Of a DNA stretch of 64,000 nt, positions 10,721 through 23,289 are shown one piece after another. The position numbers and the translations under genes were made by a program. Each line of letters starts with the position of its first letter. Within the stretch, counting starts at the first letter, position 1. The stretch is from Limnanthes douglasii subsp. nivea (lineage: Eukaryota > Streptophyta > Magnoliopsida > Brassicales > Limnanthaceae), in NCBI GenBank assembly GCA_036936605.1, contig JAUPFV010000004.1:63946352-64010351 (forward strand), written 5' to 3'. The notes under the pieces were generated by a model, which made no database searches, was not told the DNA's origin, and saw only the letters and a program-made list of their open reading frames with translations.

Positions 10721-12089
10721 ATAGTTTATCTAAACATATCAATCCTACTTACTAACTTAGATATAAACACACAAATCCACATTCTTTCAATCTTCATCTC
10801 TAATATTATTATATATGTAGAGATGAATACTCGAGTTTTTTTCTCTTCTAGTCCCAGTAATCTGCAGGCAATATTGAACATCATTAAACAATTCGTAAAA
10901 GATCTCAAGGGTTAGTGAATGAAAAATTCTGCCCCTAGTTTAGAACTGAATGAAGATATTCCATCGAATACGGTGTTCAAAATTCAAAAAATAAAAATTA
11001 GTGAAATTGCTTAAAGATAAGACACCACATCTTCAGATCTATCTCTATACCGGAGAATCGAAAATTCATCTTAAATTTTCTAAGAAGATGAAAAAATTAA
11101 GTGAAGACCCTCTACTCTAACTTTCGAAAACAAAAATAAAACCGTTTAAAATCTTAAGACTAAAGAAAATTTAAAGTATCCAGAGATTCAAATCTTATAA
11201 TAAGCTAATCCAAAAGTGAACAAAAAAATCGTCAAATGACAGCAAATTTAAACATATAGAGAAGTTTAAATAATGGTCTATTTGAGCTTTGTTTTCTCAA
11301 ATCAAAGAACTTATTTTTCTGAAAAGAAGTCAGTATAACTTATTTTTCTTAAAAGAAGTCAATATAACAACAGTCACTAGCTATACAAATTTGTTTGATA
11401 AACAAACACTATTCATAGTCATGTATACGAATTTGGTTTGATCAAGGTACTTTCCTCTCAACGTTTGTTGCTAAAACGTTTATACTAACTTACGTTGAGA
11501 AGTTTAATACTAACTTTGACAAAACAAACACTCAAACGAGAAGCTGGTACAACTAATTTGGTAGACATCACATATTCGAAAACGAAGAAACGCCCGTAGA
11601 AAATGTGTTTAATTGGTCATTGCGTGGGATATGACGTGTTGTTATTTTTGTTGTCTTGTTTTATTTTTGGCGAACTCTTTCTAACCGTACTGGTATCTGA
11701 CCTATAGATCATCTATGCATTCACCCATCGATTCCAAACTTAGGGAATTTAATTGCATGGTAGGCGTTGGATAAGAGAGACATCGTAACAATCTTATTTG
11801 AATGTCGTATATGGAGTTCGATTAAAATTTTGTTTGAATGAAAAATAGATACATGGTAGATATGTGTTTTTTGGAAGTTATTTACGTTATTTATATTGTT
11901 TTAGTTTTTATTTAATGTTTTTAAAAATATAACAAGTTTTAAATATTAATTGCAACAAAAAAACATTCCCAACTTTTAAATATTTAATATATAGTATATT
12001 TTAAAAAAACAATTGTATAAAAATAGTAAAAAATTAATATATACTTGCCAACCTAATCTTGTTATGATTAATGACTAAACATTTATATA
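10721..12089. other. AT-rich intergenic DNA, no gene seen
   Basis: No recognisable coding homology is visible on either strand. A two-copy 29-bp tandem repeat (TTATTTTTCT...) lies at 11311-11369. The short ORFs at 10718-10915 and its antisense shadow have no recognisable motif. Confidence 0.55.
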
Positions 12090-12650
12090 AAAACTAAAAA
12101 AACTTCATTAATAAAGCTTGGAAAATACAAAAGGTAAAGGAAATATGCCAAACAAAGAAAATTACACTAGAAGTAGGGAAACGAAATTTAATTAAATTTT
12201 AATTTGCCCTAAGAGAGATGAAAAATTGAGCTAGGATTCGACTTCAAGAAAGAAGCAGACTCACCACAAAAAACAAATTACAACCATGGATGATAGAACT
12301 AGGGAGATGGCTGGAAAGAGCTAGAATTTGGAGAAAGGATTGAACCATACAAACCACTAGGAGAATCAAATTAGAGAACCATGGAGGAAGAATATCCAAT
12401 ATCTTACAACTTCGAAAGGTAATTTGATAACACCCAAAGTTATATAGTCTTAAATGTAGTCAGAGGCTCATGTTGCCCAGAAAAATTATTGCTCGAATGG
12501 GATTGGGAGCATGAGACTCGTTAAAGTTTATATTTTTCGTGTTCTTTATACTGCTTTGCTATCCAATCAGGCGCTTTATTTTGCTCACAAAAATTAATTA
12601 TCATAGATGAACCGATAAAATTCCTGCAACAGCTGATAAGAGGTAACATT
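12090..12650 (-). mobile_element. Possible LINE 3' end remnant, minus strand
   Basis: On the minus strand, 12600-12500 reads EQNKAPDWIAKQY, which resembles the end of a LINE RNase H domain. The left part (12100-12140) resembles the oligo-A-preceding 3' tails of plant LINEs. The evidence is thin and the boundaries are guesses. Confidence 0.3.
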
Positions 12651-13760
12651 TGATGGGAAAAATATGCTTATTTTGCAAAACATTTTTTTATATTAATAGT
12701 TGTTATGGAAAAAGGTAATATTCCAAATTAAGTCACCACCGCAAGATCGTTAGTTGAAATTTTTATAAAATTTCTTGAATTTTTGTTTTGAAGATAACTC
12801 ATGTAACAAACAAGTAAAAAAGTTTAAGTTATCTACTCTTTTACACATTAAAAACAATAAAGACTATCATGTAAAACAAATCAAAACTAAACCACACAAG
12901 ACAGATTTAATGTGGTTCTGATTATAAAGAAATCCTACATCCACGGACAATGATCACTGGTTTTATATTTAAAGAGGTTATAAGAAGATTTTCTCAAACA
13001 CAACTAACTCTAGAATTTTTCTTTTGTTACAAAGCACCGTCGGCTGAATAATGGCTCTTAAAGTTTATCTTATACCTCACTTCCCTCTTTAAAACCAGAC
13101 AAACAATAAACTTTCTCTCTTTATAAATTGTCTTCATGTTTCACGTGACACCAACTTCAATATTCACTTTCACTATATATAGACTCAAGGATGAGGTGCA
13201 CAATGCATTGGGTTCATATTAACATCAAAATCGACCCACTATTTGGTAGTGGAACTATTTTCGATGCATGCGTTATTGTACTATTTTGTCTCTTTTTAAT
13301 GCACGTTTCAGATTAATTTACTTAATCAGCGACATAGATCTTTCATCCAATTCATAATCCTTCATACAAGTGATCGAGTTCCCTCTTGGAATTGGAGAAA
13401 CATATCTAGGATTCTTCGGGAATATATTCTTGCACCTTCGGTTCATAATGAGATCAATACGCACCTTCGGTTCATAATGAGATCAATATGCACCTTCGGT
13501 TCCAAAAGTAACAATACACTTGTCTTCGGCCAAACTCACATAAAGGTTCCCACAATTTTGCACATAAGTCTTCATTGCATCTTCAACTACACATGTTTAA
13601 AGGTTTAGCAGTTCTTACGCTTAAGGTTTGGTTGTCCAACTTTGGCCCTTAAGTTCGGCATTACTCTGCACCAGTCATTTTTTTCATACACCTAACAATT
13701 CTTTACCTAGGCTTATAGGTAATCTGGTATCCATTATCTCGATACTCCAACTAATCGTTA
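12651..13760. other. Unassigned AT-rich DNA left of the copia pol end
   Basis: This may contain the 3' LTR of the minus-strand copia element, because its pol ends at about 13760, but no TG...CA border or matching partner was found near 28 kb. The only clear structure is the 29-bp tandem repeat at 13432-13505. Confidence 0.4.
13432..13505 (+). repeat. 29-bp tandem repeat, about 2.5 copies
   Basis: GCACCTTCGGTTCATAATGA starts at 13432 and 13461, and a third partial copy starts at 13490. It lies in non-coding DNA just beyond the 3' end of the copia pol region. Confidence 0.9.
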
Positions 13761-15200
13761 TAGATATCCATTATACCTAAGGTTCATGTAGTTCGTGAAC
13801 TTTGAAACCGGTAATACATTAGTTAAAGCCTCTGAATGATTTTATTAACTTGTAATATTTTATAGCTTCACTTTCTCTCTCTCTCCACCATTTCTAGGGT
13901 GAAGTCCAACTTGATGTTTATGTCTTTAGTTCTCTCATGCAATTTTAGATTTTTCATTAAATAAAGAGCATTTGTATTACAACAAAACAGAGTCACATCT
14001 TGTTACATACCAGTGATCTTACTTAGCAATCCTTTTAGCTATATGGATTCATTCATATCTTCAGTAGTAACTATATATTCAGCTTATGTAGATGATAAGG
14101 AAAATAATTTTTGTATACAAGACTTCAGCTAATCAAGGCTTCATGCACAGTAAATGGATAAATCAAAGTTGACTTATTTTTGTCAAGGTAGCCTGCATAA
14201 TCATAGTCAACATACCTTATCAACATCTTGTCAGTGATGTACTTATGATCATAACACAACCCAACTTCAGTCGAACCCTTCAAGTACCTCATGATCCATT
14301 TGATGGCTTTTCGGTGAGGTTTCCCCTAATTTGACACAAATCTGCTCAAAATACTAATAGAGTATTTAAGACCATGACTCGTGTATATTATTACATACAT
14401 AATGCTACCAATGATATATACATAAGATATCTATTGCATGAACTTATTATCTTTTACTTCGCTTGGTGTGAGGGTGGTACTTAGTTTGAGATGGGTACCA
14501 ATGGGTATACCAACCTCTCAGGCTTTGGTAAATTTCGAACTTCTTGAGAATCTTATGTATATATTCTTACTGGGATAAGAATAGATATCCTCTCAAAATA
14601 TTATGTTTGATCTCAATACCAAATATCATCCTAGCATCTCTTATATCATTCATCTCAAACTCTCCCTTTGGTTGATTTGTCATCGTTTTAATTTTATCAT
14701 GTTCATTCGAGCTATTAGGATATCATCCACACATAATAACAACATGATTTATCCATGTATGTTCCCCTCATTATATTACTCATATTTATCATAGCAGCTC
14801 CAAACATAATTGATAAACCTTATAAAATCATCAAATCTTCTATCCACTACCATGATGACTGTTTAGGCTCATATAAAGATATCTTCAACAAACGCAAATT
14901 TTATTCTTTCCCTTTTCAATAATTTTTGGTTAACAAATGTATATGGTCTCGTCCAATTCTCCATACAAAATGTCATTTCCATTTGGTATATATCAAGATA
15001 AAATCTAGCAACAATTACAGCATAAGCCTCATTGAGGTTTGTTTCAAAACTTAAAAGACAATTTCATTAAAATCAACACTCTCTTTTTATGTGAATCTCT
15101 TAGCCACCAGTCTAGCTTTGTATCTAGATAACTCAACTTGATAAATGTTTTGCTTTTTTTTGTATATACATTTAATCCTAATAAGATTTTGACCCTTTAG
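13760..15200 (-). pseudogene. Copia reverse transcriptase and RNase H, decayed
   Basis: The RT active-site motif reads CVDDILIA on the minus strand, with VDD at 14730-14722. The downstream part contains copia-specific words: WIMRYLKGS at about 14300, CDS at about 13960, and VLPVSKF near the end at about 13800. Stops and frameshifts interrupt every domain. It would encode the polymerase and RNase H that copy element RNA into DNA. Confidence 0.7.
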
Positions 15201-15879
15201 TTATTTTATAAGAATCTAGGTATCTACTTACTAAGAGAATTCAATTCTATGTATGACTTTCAACCATTTCATGTATCACTGATCTTCATAGTATCATGTT
15301 AGCTCTCAGGTTCAATAACGTCTCTTTGTATTTCAATCAATAAATCATAACCTATAACATCAACAAAATCATACCTCTATAGAGGTTTTCTAGGTCTTTG
15401 TGCTCTATCTCTCACCAACTAATAGTTGTTAAGACCATGCTACTTTTCAGTATGAATATTTGAAGGCTCTCAAACACCAAACTCTCGGTCAGTATCATCC
15501 TCTTACAAATGGTGAACTTTCTCTGTATTAGTTAAAACTCGACAGAATAATGATCATCTTCACTCTCTTGCTCAAACTCATCATCAACTTCACATCTCTT
15601 CTCGACGGTACTAGGGTCAGTATCTACCACCTTAACTGGTGACCTCATTGAATTCCACGTCTTGTCTGATTAAAGTCTGCTAAATTCCAAGTTCTAAGAA
15701 CCAGGACCTATACCATGTTACTCCTTTCAAATATACGAGGAACAAATACCTGAGTACTCTTAGTTTAATCTTATCTTATTTCACATGTACATAGGCAGCA
15801 CATCCAAATACCCTCACATGTTCAAATACAAGTTTTCTTACAATTCATACCTTTTGTGAATATTTAAACTTCAGTGTCG

Positions 15880-16520
15880 TAGATGGAATTTTCTTGATGA
15901 TATATGCAGCTATCGATGTAACTTCTCCTCAAAACCTTCGGCCAATTTTAAGTGATGGAAGCATAAACCCACCATTTCCAAAACAATTTGGTTCATCTTT
16001 TTAGAAAGCTCATTATCTTGGGGAGTTCCTCTCATATTTGGATTTATAGAAATTCTAAGTTTAGAGCAATAGCTACTGAATGCATCATTCATATATTCCA
16101 AGCCATTGTCAGTTCTCAACTTCTTCAACATATTTCCAGTATGAATCTTCACCAGCCCCTTCCAGTTTCTAAAAGCATCAAATATTTCATCTTTGGTCTC
16201 CAAAAGTATAACATATACTCTATTGGAGTAGTCATCAATAAAAGACATGGTGTAATTGTATTCACCAATGGTGGGTTATATTTTCAGGCCCCAAATACCT
16301 GAATGAACATATTCAAGTACATCACTGGTTTTATGGTTGTTATAGGGGAACTTAACCCATTTGCTTTTACCTAGTACACAACTTTCATAGAAGCTCAGTT
16401 TTTGAACTATATCATCGTATAATAATGTTACTTGTTAAGCTCAATAAGGATTTTCTCACTCATATATTCTAATCTATAATGCCACAACTTGGCTGAATAT
16501 TTATCTACACTAGACAAATC
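15880..16520 (-). pseudogene. Copia integrase and GAG-pre-integrase domain, decayed
   Basis: The 112-residue minus-strand frame at 16248-15910 has the integrase core words FIDDYSNRVYVILL, LRTDNGLEY and NMRGTPQDNEL. These match the first Asp, the TDNG Asp and the third catalytic region of copia integrases, but the expected Gly-Val residues near NGLSER are changed to ELSKKMN. Upstream on that strand (about 16500-16330) a GAG-pre-integrase segment reads LWHYRLEYMSEKILIELNK. Tat copy 2 is inserted just beyond it. Confidence 0.78.
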
Positions 16521-16694
16521 CCTGGTCGCTATGGACCTTCCAAGAACTAACACAACATTAGTCGATAGGCTTTCATAACAGTTAGTGAGTCTTGCAGAAC
16601 ACTAAATTTAACATATTCACCCTTATGTGTAAACCCTTCATAATCTAATATGCCAATAAAAATAAGGTTTTATTTAACATTGGGTACATACCTC

Positions 16695-17070
16695 TGATGA
16701 GTCCGGATTTTCTCACCACTCACTGTAAAAACCGGACAGGGACAATTCGGACAAAAACCACCCACTGAACCATCCGAACAGAAGTAAAGTATTAAAAACT
16801 AAACACTTTATGGCTAAGCTAATTATCAACTTGCTTAATAAACTTATAGGCCTTTGAATTCGACCCGGTTTCATGAGTTTGACCCGAAAACCCATGAGGC
16901 CCACAAGTAAGGGTATAAATACCCAACCACCTTCATTAATGAGGGTAATAAGCATTTAATACAACCAGACAGCTCAAATCTCTCACTACAAACTACTCAA
17001 ACATTAAATACCCTTGAAACATTACAAAACATCTGACTAAATTACCATCAGACCGAAATTATCCTCACCA
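16695..17070 (+). repeat. 5' LTR of Tat copy 2
   Basis: It runs from TGATGAGTCC to CTCACCA. A TATA box, TATAAAT, is at 16914-16920. The left flank ACCTC (16690-16694) is the target-site duplication. Confidence 0.95.
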
Positions 17071-17073
17071 AAT

Positions 17074-17091
17074 TAGTGACCACAGTGGGAG
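17074..17091 (+). other. Primer-binding site of Tat copy 2, degenerate
   Basis: TAGTGACCACAGTGGGAG lies three bases after the 5' LTR. Compared with copy 3 (TGGCGATTACAGTAGGAG) it differs only by transitions, and the obligatory TGG has become TAG here. The site is identified by position and by that comparison. Confidence 0.5.
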
Positions 17092-17142
17092 AAGAAGGTG
17101 CCTGAATCTAGCATTCAAAACCATCGAGGAAACCCAGTTCGG

Positions 17143-18966
17143 ATGAATCCGGACGAGCCAGAAGTGCCACCAGATTTGGCAGAAGTGGTGGGAGAAAATG
17201 ACGAATATACGATTGATTGAGGAGCGAGACAGGTTGAAAGTTGAAATAGAAGCTTTGAGGGCTGCCAAAAGGGCAGAGTTAGGCACAAAAGAAAAATCCA
17301 AGGTGTCAGTAGCCCATCATACTGACAATCCAAGAGAGCATGAGCCATCAAAGACCCATGTGAGTACTAAAAAAGACTCATGTTAGTTCAAAGAAATCTC
17401 ATCGGTCTAAACCGGTGGAGAATTCAGATTCAGACTCGAATCTTCTAGTAGCTCCTCAAATGAAGATGGAGTTGAAGAATCATTTTCATCCAGCAATGAT
17501 GAAGGTCGTTCTAAAAAGAAACAAAAGTTGGTCAAAAAGTACTCACGAAAGAGGGACAGGCATGGAAGGTTGAAGAGGCATCTGGGTAAAGGATCGTTTC
17601 ACAGTCATAGTCATGGCCGGAGACACGTAGACCGCTTGTTAATGGATCATTTTGCCTTCCATGATGAGCCATGTATCTTTGCAACTCCTAACGAAGATAC
17701 TGTATTTAGTCGTGACCGGAATTGGAGACAATCTCCATTGTCCTCCAAGATACTGTCCGAGAACCTTTCTAAGAGGTTTGACAGTAAAAAATGGAAAATA
17801 TGATGGCAGTAAAGATCCAGATAACCACATGGAACAATTTAAAAAATTTATGATGAATTTTGATGATGACGATAAGTTACTCTGTCGAGCATTCTCCCAA
17901 TCTTTTACGGGGAGTGCTTTGAAGTGGTACAATAGTCTGCCACAAGGCTGCATCAGGAATTTCGACACTTTTTGGGTGGCTTTCCGAAGGCAGTTTGTTG
18001 GAAGTAAAGAAGTAAAGGACAATGAAGACATTATTATCCATTGTGCCCAAGAACCAAATGAATCTCTGAAGGAATACATAAGTCGTTTCGTGAAAACCAA
18101 AAATGGATTAGCTGATTTCTTTGAACAAGTGGCAATAGCTTCTCTAAGGCAGGGTTTGAATCCTGGCAATTTGGCCGATTCAGTAACCAGGAAAAAAGCC
18201 ATGACATGGGGAGGTTTACTGAATCAAGTCGGAAAACAAATTAATGTGGATGAAACAAAGAAAACCAGAGTGCACCGAAAAGTGAGATTTGACCCTGCCG
18301 CACCAAATCAAAACCAGAATCAGTCCGGTTATAAGGCCAAGGAAGCCGGACAAGGTCAAAACAGAGCCAAGGCTCAATCCCATCCAGCTGCACCAGCTCA
18401 GAGCCAGCAATCTAGAAATAAGCGGGGGCCTTGGGTTCAACCGGAGTGGTTTGCAGAGTTGAAAGAAAACTTAACCACCATTTATGATAAAACGAAAGAC
18501 GAAGTCCATTTCAGAAAGTCGGCTGCATTACAATCTCCCAAGGAAAGTTGAAATAATAGTTTTTGCCAGTATCACCATGATACTGGTCATACCACTGAAG
18601 ATTGCATTGCATTGAAACGGGAAGTGCAGAATTTGATTGAGAGAGGGAAGTTGGGGGCTTATGTTAAAATAAGAAGTGGAAATAGACCTGATAATGCTCA
18701 TCGGGCTGGCCCGAACAATGCAGTGACATCGGCTCCGGATGGGGCTATGGTGCTAATTGAAAGGTTTGACGTAGAATTAGAATATTTGGATCCTATTCCA
18801 ACTCGAAACAAGGTGGGTGTTATCACAGAGCATTGCAAGACAGTGTCCGGCCTCATCAGCTTTTTTTTGAATCACTTACGATTTTTGGGGGGACACCATG
18901 ACTGCACCAACTGCTTCTTCGAGAAAGAGGCACGTTCATACTTTAGCTACCTAACTGGAAGGAGGC
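17143..18966 (+). pseudogene. Gag of Tat copy 2, frameshifted
   Basis: The first Met after the leader is at 17143 (MNPDEPEVPPDLAEVVGEN). The frame then shifts near 17215 to a coiled-coil-like stretch (RLIEERDRLKVEIEAL) and shifts again near 17795. The gag core is long and well preserved from about 17795 to 18551 (YDGSKDPDNHMEQF, ALKWYNSLPQG, FRRQFVGSKE, WGGLLNQVGKQ). A TGA at 18549-18551 interrupts it. The zinc knuckle CQYHHDTGHTTEDC follows at 18564-18605 in the same frame and the frame stays open to 19016. The protein packages element RNA into particles. Confidence 0.88.
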
Positions 18967-19512
18967 ATGACTTCCTATCAATCACAAATTCCATTTCCCT
19001 TCATTGTTTTCGATGAGGACGGCTTGAGGGACATTGTTGGTCCCCATGAAGATGTTGTTGTCATAGGAGCATCCATTGGGGGCAATGACATAAGAAGAAT
19101 TTTGGTGGACATTGGAAGTTCAGCCAATATTCTCTTTTTGACTTCCTACAAAAAAATGAAGAATTCAGCAGTAATTCAGCGTTCGAACAGGTTAATTGTG
19201 GGTTTCACTGGAAGCTCAGCAGATGTGATTGGGGAGTTCAAAGAGGAGGTTTTGTTGGGCAAGGGCCCTTTTAAAAAGATGGTTAGAATACTTTTTATTG
19301 TGGTGGATTGTCCCACTTGTTATAATTCCATTTTGGGGAGATCTTGGCTCTCCAGGATGCATACTGTGGCTTCAACAGTCCACCAATGTTTGAAATATAT
19401 TGTACAAGGACAAGTGGGAGTTGTTCGAAGCAGCCAAAAGGTAGCAAGAGAGTGTTACGCAACGGTACTGGCCCCTCGAACGTTAGGGGCAGTCCGGGTC
19501 AGTGATGAATAG
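18967..19512 (+). pseudogene. Protease of Tat copy 2, active site altered
   Basis: The 181-codon segment is in a different frame from gag. It reads PFIVFDEDGLRDIVGPHED, then the active site as DIGSSANI (DIGSS at 19108-19122). The canonical Thr of the DTG triad is Ile, a change that should abolish or strongly reduce activity. GRSWLSRMHTVASTVHQ follows. A TAG at 19510-19512 separates it from the RT segment, which is in the same frame. Confidence 0.87.
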
Positions 19513-19539
19513 CAGTTTGAGGGGCCCTCTGGGGGAGAG

Positions 19540-22500
19540 GGTGATATTGATGACCCTAGAGAGACCCCTGGAGTTTTAATACCAATTAAAAAAGTTGAAA
19601 CTCATTCTCTGGCTGAAGGAAAAAATGTCAAGATAAGGTCCAAGATGACGTCGGAATTAAAGGGTAAAATATTAGATTTCTTGAAAGACCATCAGCATGT
19701 CTTAGCTTGGTGCAATGCTTATGTAACCGGAGTACCAGCAGACATTATATCGCACCAATTATCCATTCGAAGGGACATAGCACCTGTTGTACAAAAGATG
19801 AGAGCTTTTTCTAAGGAAAAAGCTGATGTCATAGTTCAAGAGGTTGACCGGCTTACTAAAATGGGGCACATAAAGGAATCTCAATACCCTTTATGGACAG
19901 CCAATCCAGTGTTTGTGAAGAACAAAAATGGTAAGTGGCGTATGTGCATCGATTTCACAGATCTCAACAAAGCTTGCCCAAAATATTTATATTCGGTCCC
20001 CCAAATTGATCAGCTGGTGGACTCCACGTCTGGAAACAAGCTGTTGTCCTTTATGGATGCCTTCTCCACGTATAATCAGATTCAAGTAGATCTGAAAGAT
20101 CAAGAACATACTACATTTGTCATTGATAGGGGCCTCCATTGCTACAAGGTGATGCCGTTTGGGTTAAAAAATGTTGGGGCTACTTATCAAAGGTTGGTAA
20201 ATCTGACTTTTGCTGATCAAGTTGGAAGAAACATGGAAGTCTACATCGATGACATGATGGTAAAAGTGTGGATGAAGAGCTACACTTGGCAGATCTCCAG
20301 GAAAATTTTGCCAACTTGGTAAAAGTAAATTTAAAATTGAATCTAGAAAAGTGTGTCTTTGGAGTGCAGGCCGGGAAATTCTTGGGGTATGTGATAAGTG
20401 AGAAAGGGATACAACTTGATCCAGACGAACTCAATACTTTACTACAAATGGAGCCTCCTCGGAATATAAAAGAAGTACAAAGATTGACAAGGAGGCTGGC
20501 TGCACTAAACCGTTTTATTTCAAGGTCTTCGGACAGGTGCAACCCGTTTTTTCAAACTTTGAAAGGTGCAAAAGACTTTAACTGATCCCCACAATGCGAT
20601 GAGTCTTTCGACGAAATTAAGAAGCACTTATCTTCCCCTAAAACCTTGTTTAAACTAATTGAGGGAGAGACCATATTCGTATACTTAGCAGTTTCTGATT
20701 GTGCTATAAGTTCCGTATTGTTGAGAGAGATGGATAATTATCCTCGTCCAGTGTACTATATCAGCAAAAGATTGATAGATGCTGAAAAATGGTATTTAAA
20801 GCTTGAAAAATTAGCACTAGCCCTAGTAATTTCTGCAAGGAAAATGAGGCCCTACTTTCAAGCTCATTCTATCATTGTTCGAACGTCTTTTCCCCTGAAA
20901 AACGTCTCCAAAAGTTAGACATTTCAAGTAGAATGACCAAGTGCTCAGTATAACTGGGAGACTACGATATTGATTTTTCCCCTCGAACAACAGTCAAAGC
21001 CCAAACTGTGGCTGACTTCTTAGTTGAATTCCATTTAGACGGAGATACTAAGCAAACAACCGGTGTAAAAGATAAAAAAAAGTATTGGGTTATCCGGACT
21101 GATGGTGGATCAAGTACCATGGGTTGTGGTACTGGGATATGTTTAACCTCCCCGTCCGGTGACAGGATGTACCAGGCTGTATGTTTTGCTTTCAGGGCTT
21201 CTAATAATGAGTCTGAGTATGAAGCTGCTATAGCTGGTTTGAAGTTAGCTCTCATATGTGGAGCCAAAAGGGTCAGGTTAATGAGCGATTCTCAGCTTCT
21301 TATCCATCATGCACAAGGTCAATCCGAAGCCAAAAAGGAGCAGTTAGTTAAATACTTATTTGTTCTCAAAGAAGTGGCACTCAACTTCAAAAGCATCACC
21401 TATGAGCACAATACCCCGAACAGAAAATACACTAGCAGACTCCTTGGCAACCATAGCCTATTCTGAGTCCTACCCTTGGATTCATGTGCAAGAATGCCCA
21501 TCTATTCAAATCAATCCGGATAAGGAAGAAGAAAGTTTGAATATACAAGTAAAACAACCCAACGACTGGAGATTTCATCTCCTCTAATATCTCTCAGATG
21601 GCATTCTGCCTCCGGAAAAAGCGGTAGCAAGGAAAGTAAGATACAAGGCTCATGGTTTTGTCATCTTAAGAGATGTTCTTAATAAAAAAAATAGTTTAGT
21701 AAACCTCTCTTACGATGTTTGGCGATCGGGGAATACCAAATAATGCTCTCAGAATTGCATGATGGTGAGGGATCAGCACACTGTGGATTCAGGGCTCTAA
21801 CTAGAAGGGTTTTGTTAGCTGGGTACTACTGGCCCTCCATAATGCAAGACGCCAAGGATTTAGTGAAGAAGTGTGATCCATGCCAACGATACAGCAATGA
21901 AATTCATACCCCAGCTGTTTTCATTTGGAGTCAATTTCTGAGCCAATACCTTTTGCTCGATTGGGGCTGGATTTAGTGGGACCTCTACCTATGGCGTCCG
22001 GGGGGTGTAGAACTATAATGGTTGCCATTGATTACTTTTTGAAGTTGATCGAAGCAGCCCCATTGGTAGGAACTACTTCGAAAGTTGTTATAAAATTCAT
22101 CTTGTCTAAAATTTGTTGCATATTTGGGGTTCCACAGAAGATAACTACAGACAATGGGCCACAATTTGACAACAAGGAAATAGAGAATTTATGTGCCTCT
22201 AGAGGCATTCAACACTGCTTCTCTTCTTCTTTCCACCCACAGGAAAATGGTCAAGTTGAAGTGGCTAACAGGACCATCTTGTTCGGTCTTAAAAAGAATT
22301 TAGAGGGAGCTGCTGGAAAATGGCCAAGTTATCTACAAGAAGTATTATGGGCCTACCAGACCACTCCCAGGGCTGCAACACAAGAGTCTCCATTTGCCTT
22401 AGTATATAGGATGGATGCCATAGCTCCCATAGAGGCTACTCTTCCTTCATTCCGAGTACATAATTTTTCCGAACACGATAACGAAGTGGCAGTCAGAAGC

Positions 22501-22806
22501 CGGCTTGATTTGATGGAAGCAAGAAGAGTTAAGTCTCACCTCAGAGCCACACACTATCAAGGTTTGATGAGAAGCAGGTTTGCTTCTAAAATAAAGAGAA
22601 TGTATTTTCAACCAGGGGATAAAGTATTGAGGAAAGTATTCCTACATACCAAGGAGAAGCAGTTCGGCAAGTTAGCTCCAACTTGGGAAGGACCTTATGT
22701 GGTCAGTGAAAAGCTTAAGCCTGGGACATATCGGCTCCAAGATAAAGATGGAAGGATTTTGAATCACCCTTGGAACATTGAACACCTCCGGTTATACTTG
22801 GAATGA
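19540..22806 (+). pseudogene. Pol of Tat copy 2: RT, RNase H, aRNase H, integrase
   Basis: RT runs from about 19645 to 20560 with YIDD at 20242-20253 and a frameshift just after it near 20262. RNase H is at 20640-20918 (YISKRLIDAEKWYLKLEKL). The second, archaeal-type RNase H typical of Tat elements is at about 21090-21400 (RTDGGSSTMGCGTGICL, SDSQLL). The integrase zinc finger is at about 21779-21890 (HCGFRALTRRV, KCDPCQR), with a frameshift near 21925. The catalytic core keeps Asp in VAIDYF, Asp in TDNGPQF and Glu in QENGQVEV. The C-terminal part ends at the stop at 22804-22806 (NHPWNIEHLRLYLE). At least three frameshifts and a few stops break the polyprotein, but the domains themselves are well preserved. 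Confidence 0.92.
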
Positions 22807-23289
22807 AAACTATGTAAATATTTACTTGTTTAAAATTTCATGTAAATATTTGAGGGCATACTTTTTCCTACCCTGGTGGCGCAGGGAGGTTTTAATGACG
22901 AATCTGGGCTTTTTAATAAAATTTGATGCCTTCTTAAAAAATTCGGAGTGTTTCAATTGATAGTTTCTTTGAAATTTTTTATCAATGGCAGACCGGATTG
23001 AACTGGTAGAGTGATGACTACTTAAACATTTATCATCAGAGAATTTAAACGCTCTCACTTTAAAATACTTGTAAAATAACTAAGGGTTGTTTGAACATTA
23101 GCCATCAAAGTTGAAAAACTATGAAACAATTCAAGAGTTGTGTAAAATAAAACTACCCATTAAAATATGCGGAATGCCTTGGCCATCCAAGGACTTTGAA
23201 TTTTCAGACAGAAAGGTCCGGACAAGGGCCGGACACGATTACAAAAAAATGCCTTGGTCATCCAAGGACTTTAGTTCAAACACAAAAAG
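22807..23289. other. Spacer between convergent pol and antisense genes, with hairpins (copy 2)
   Basis: This is non-coding. It contains two copies of a short perfect hairpin, CCTTGGCCATCCAAGG at 23177-23192 and CCTTGGTCATCCAAGG at 23252-23267 (6-bp stem, 4-nt loop), each followed by ACTTT. Related hairpins lie in the same position in copy 3. Confidence 0.75.

Noticed and set aside
17639..18202. Minus-strand ORF of 187 codons
   Set aside because: It is a shadow of the copy 2 gag core, which has clear homology to the other two gag regions.
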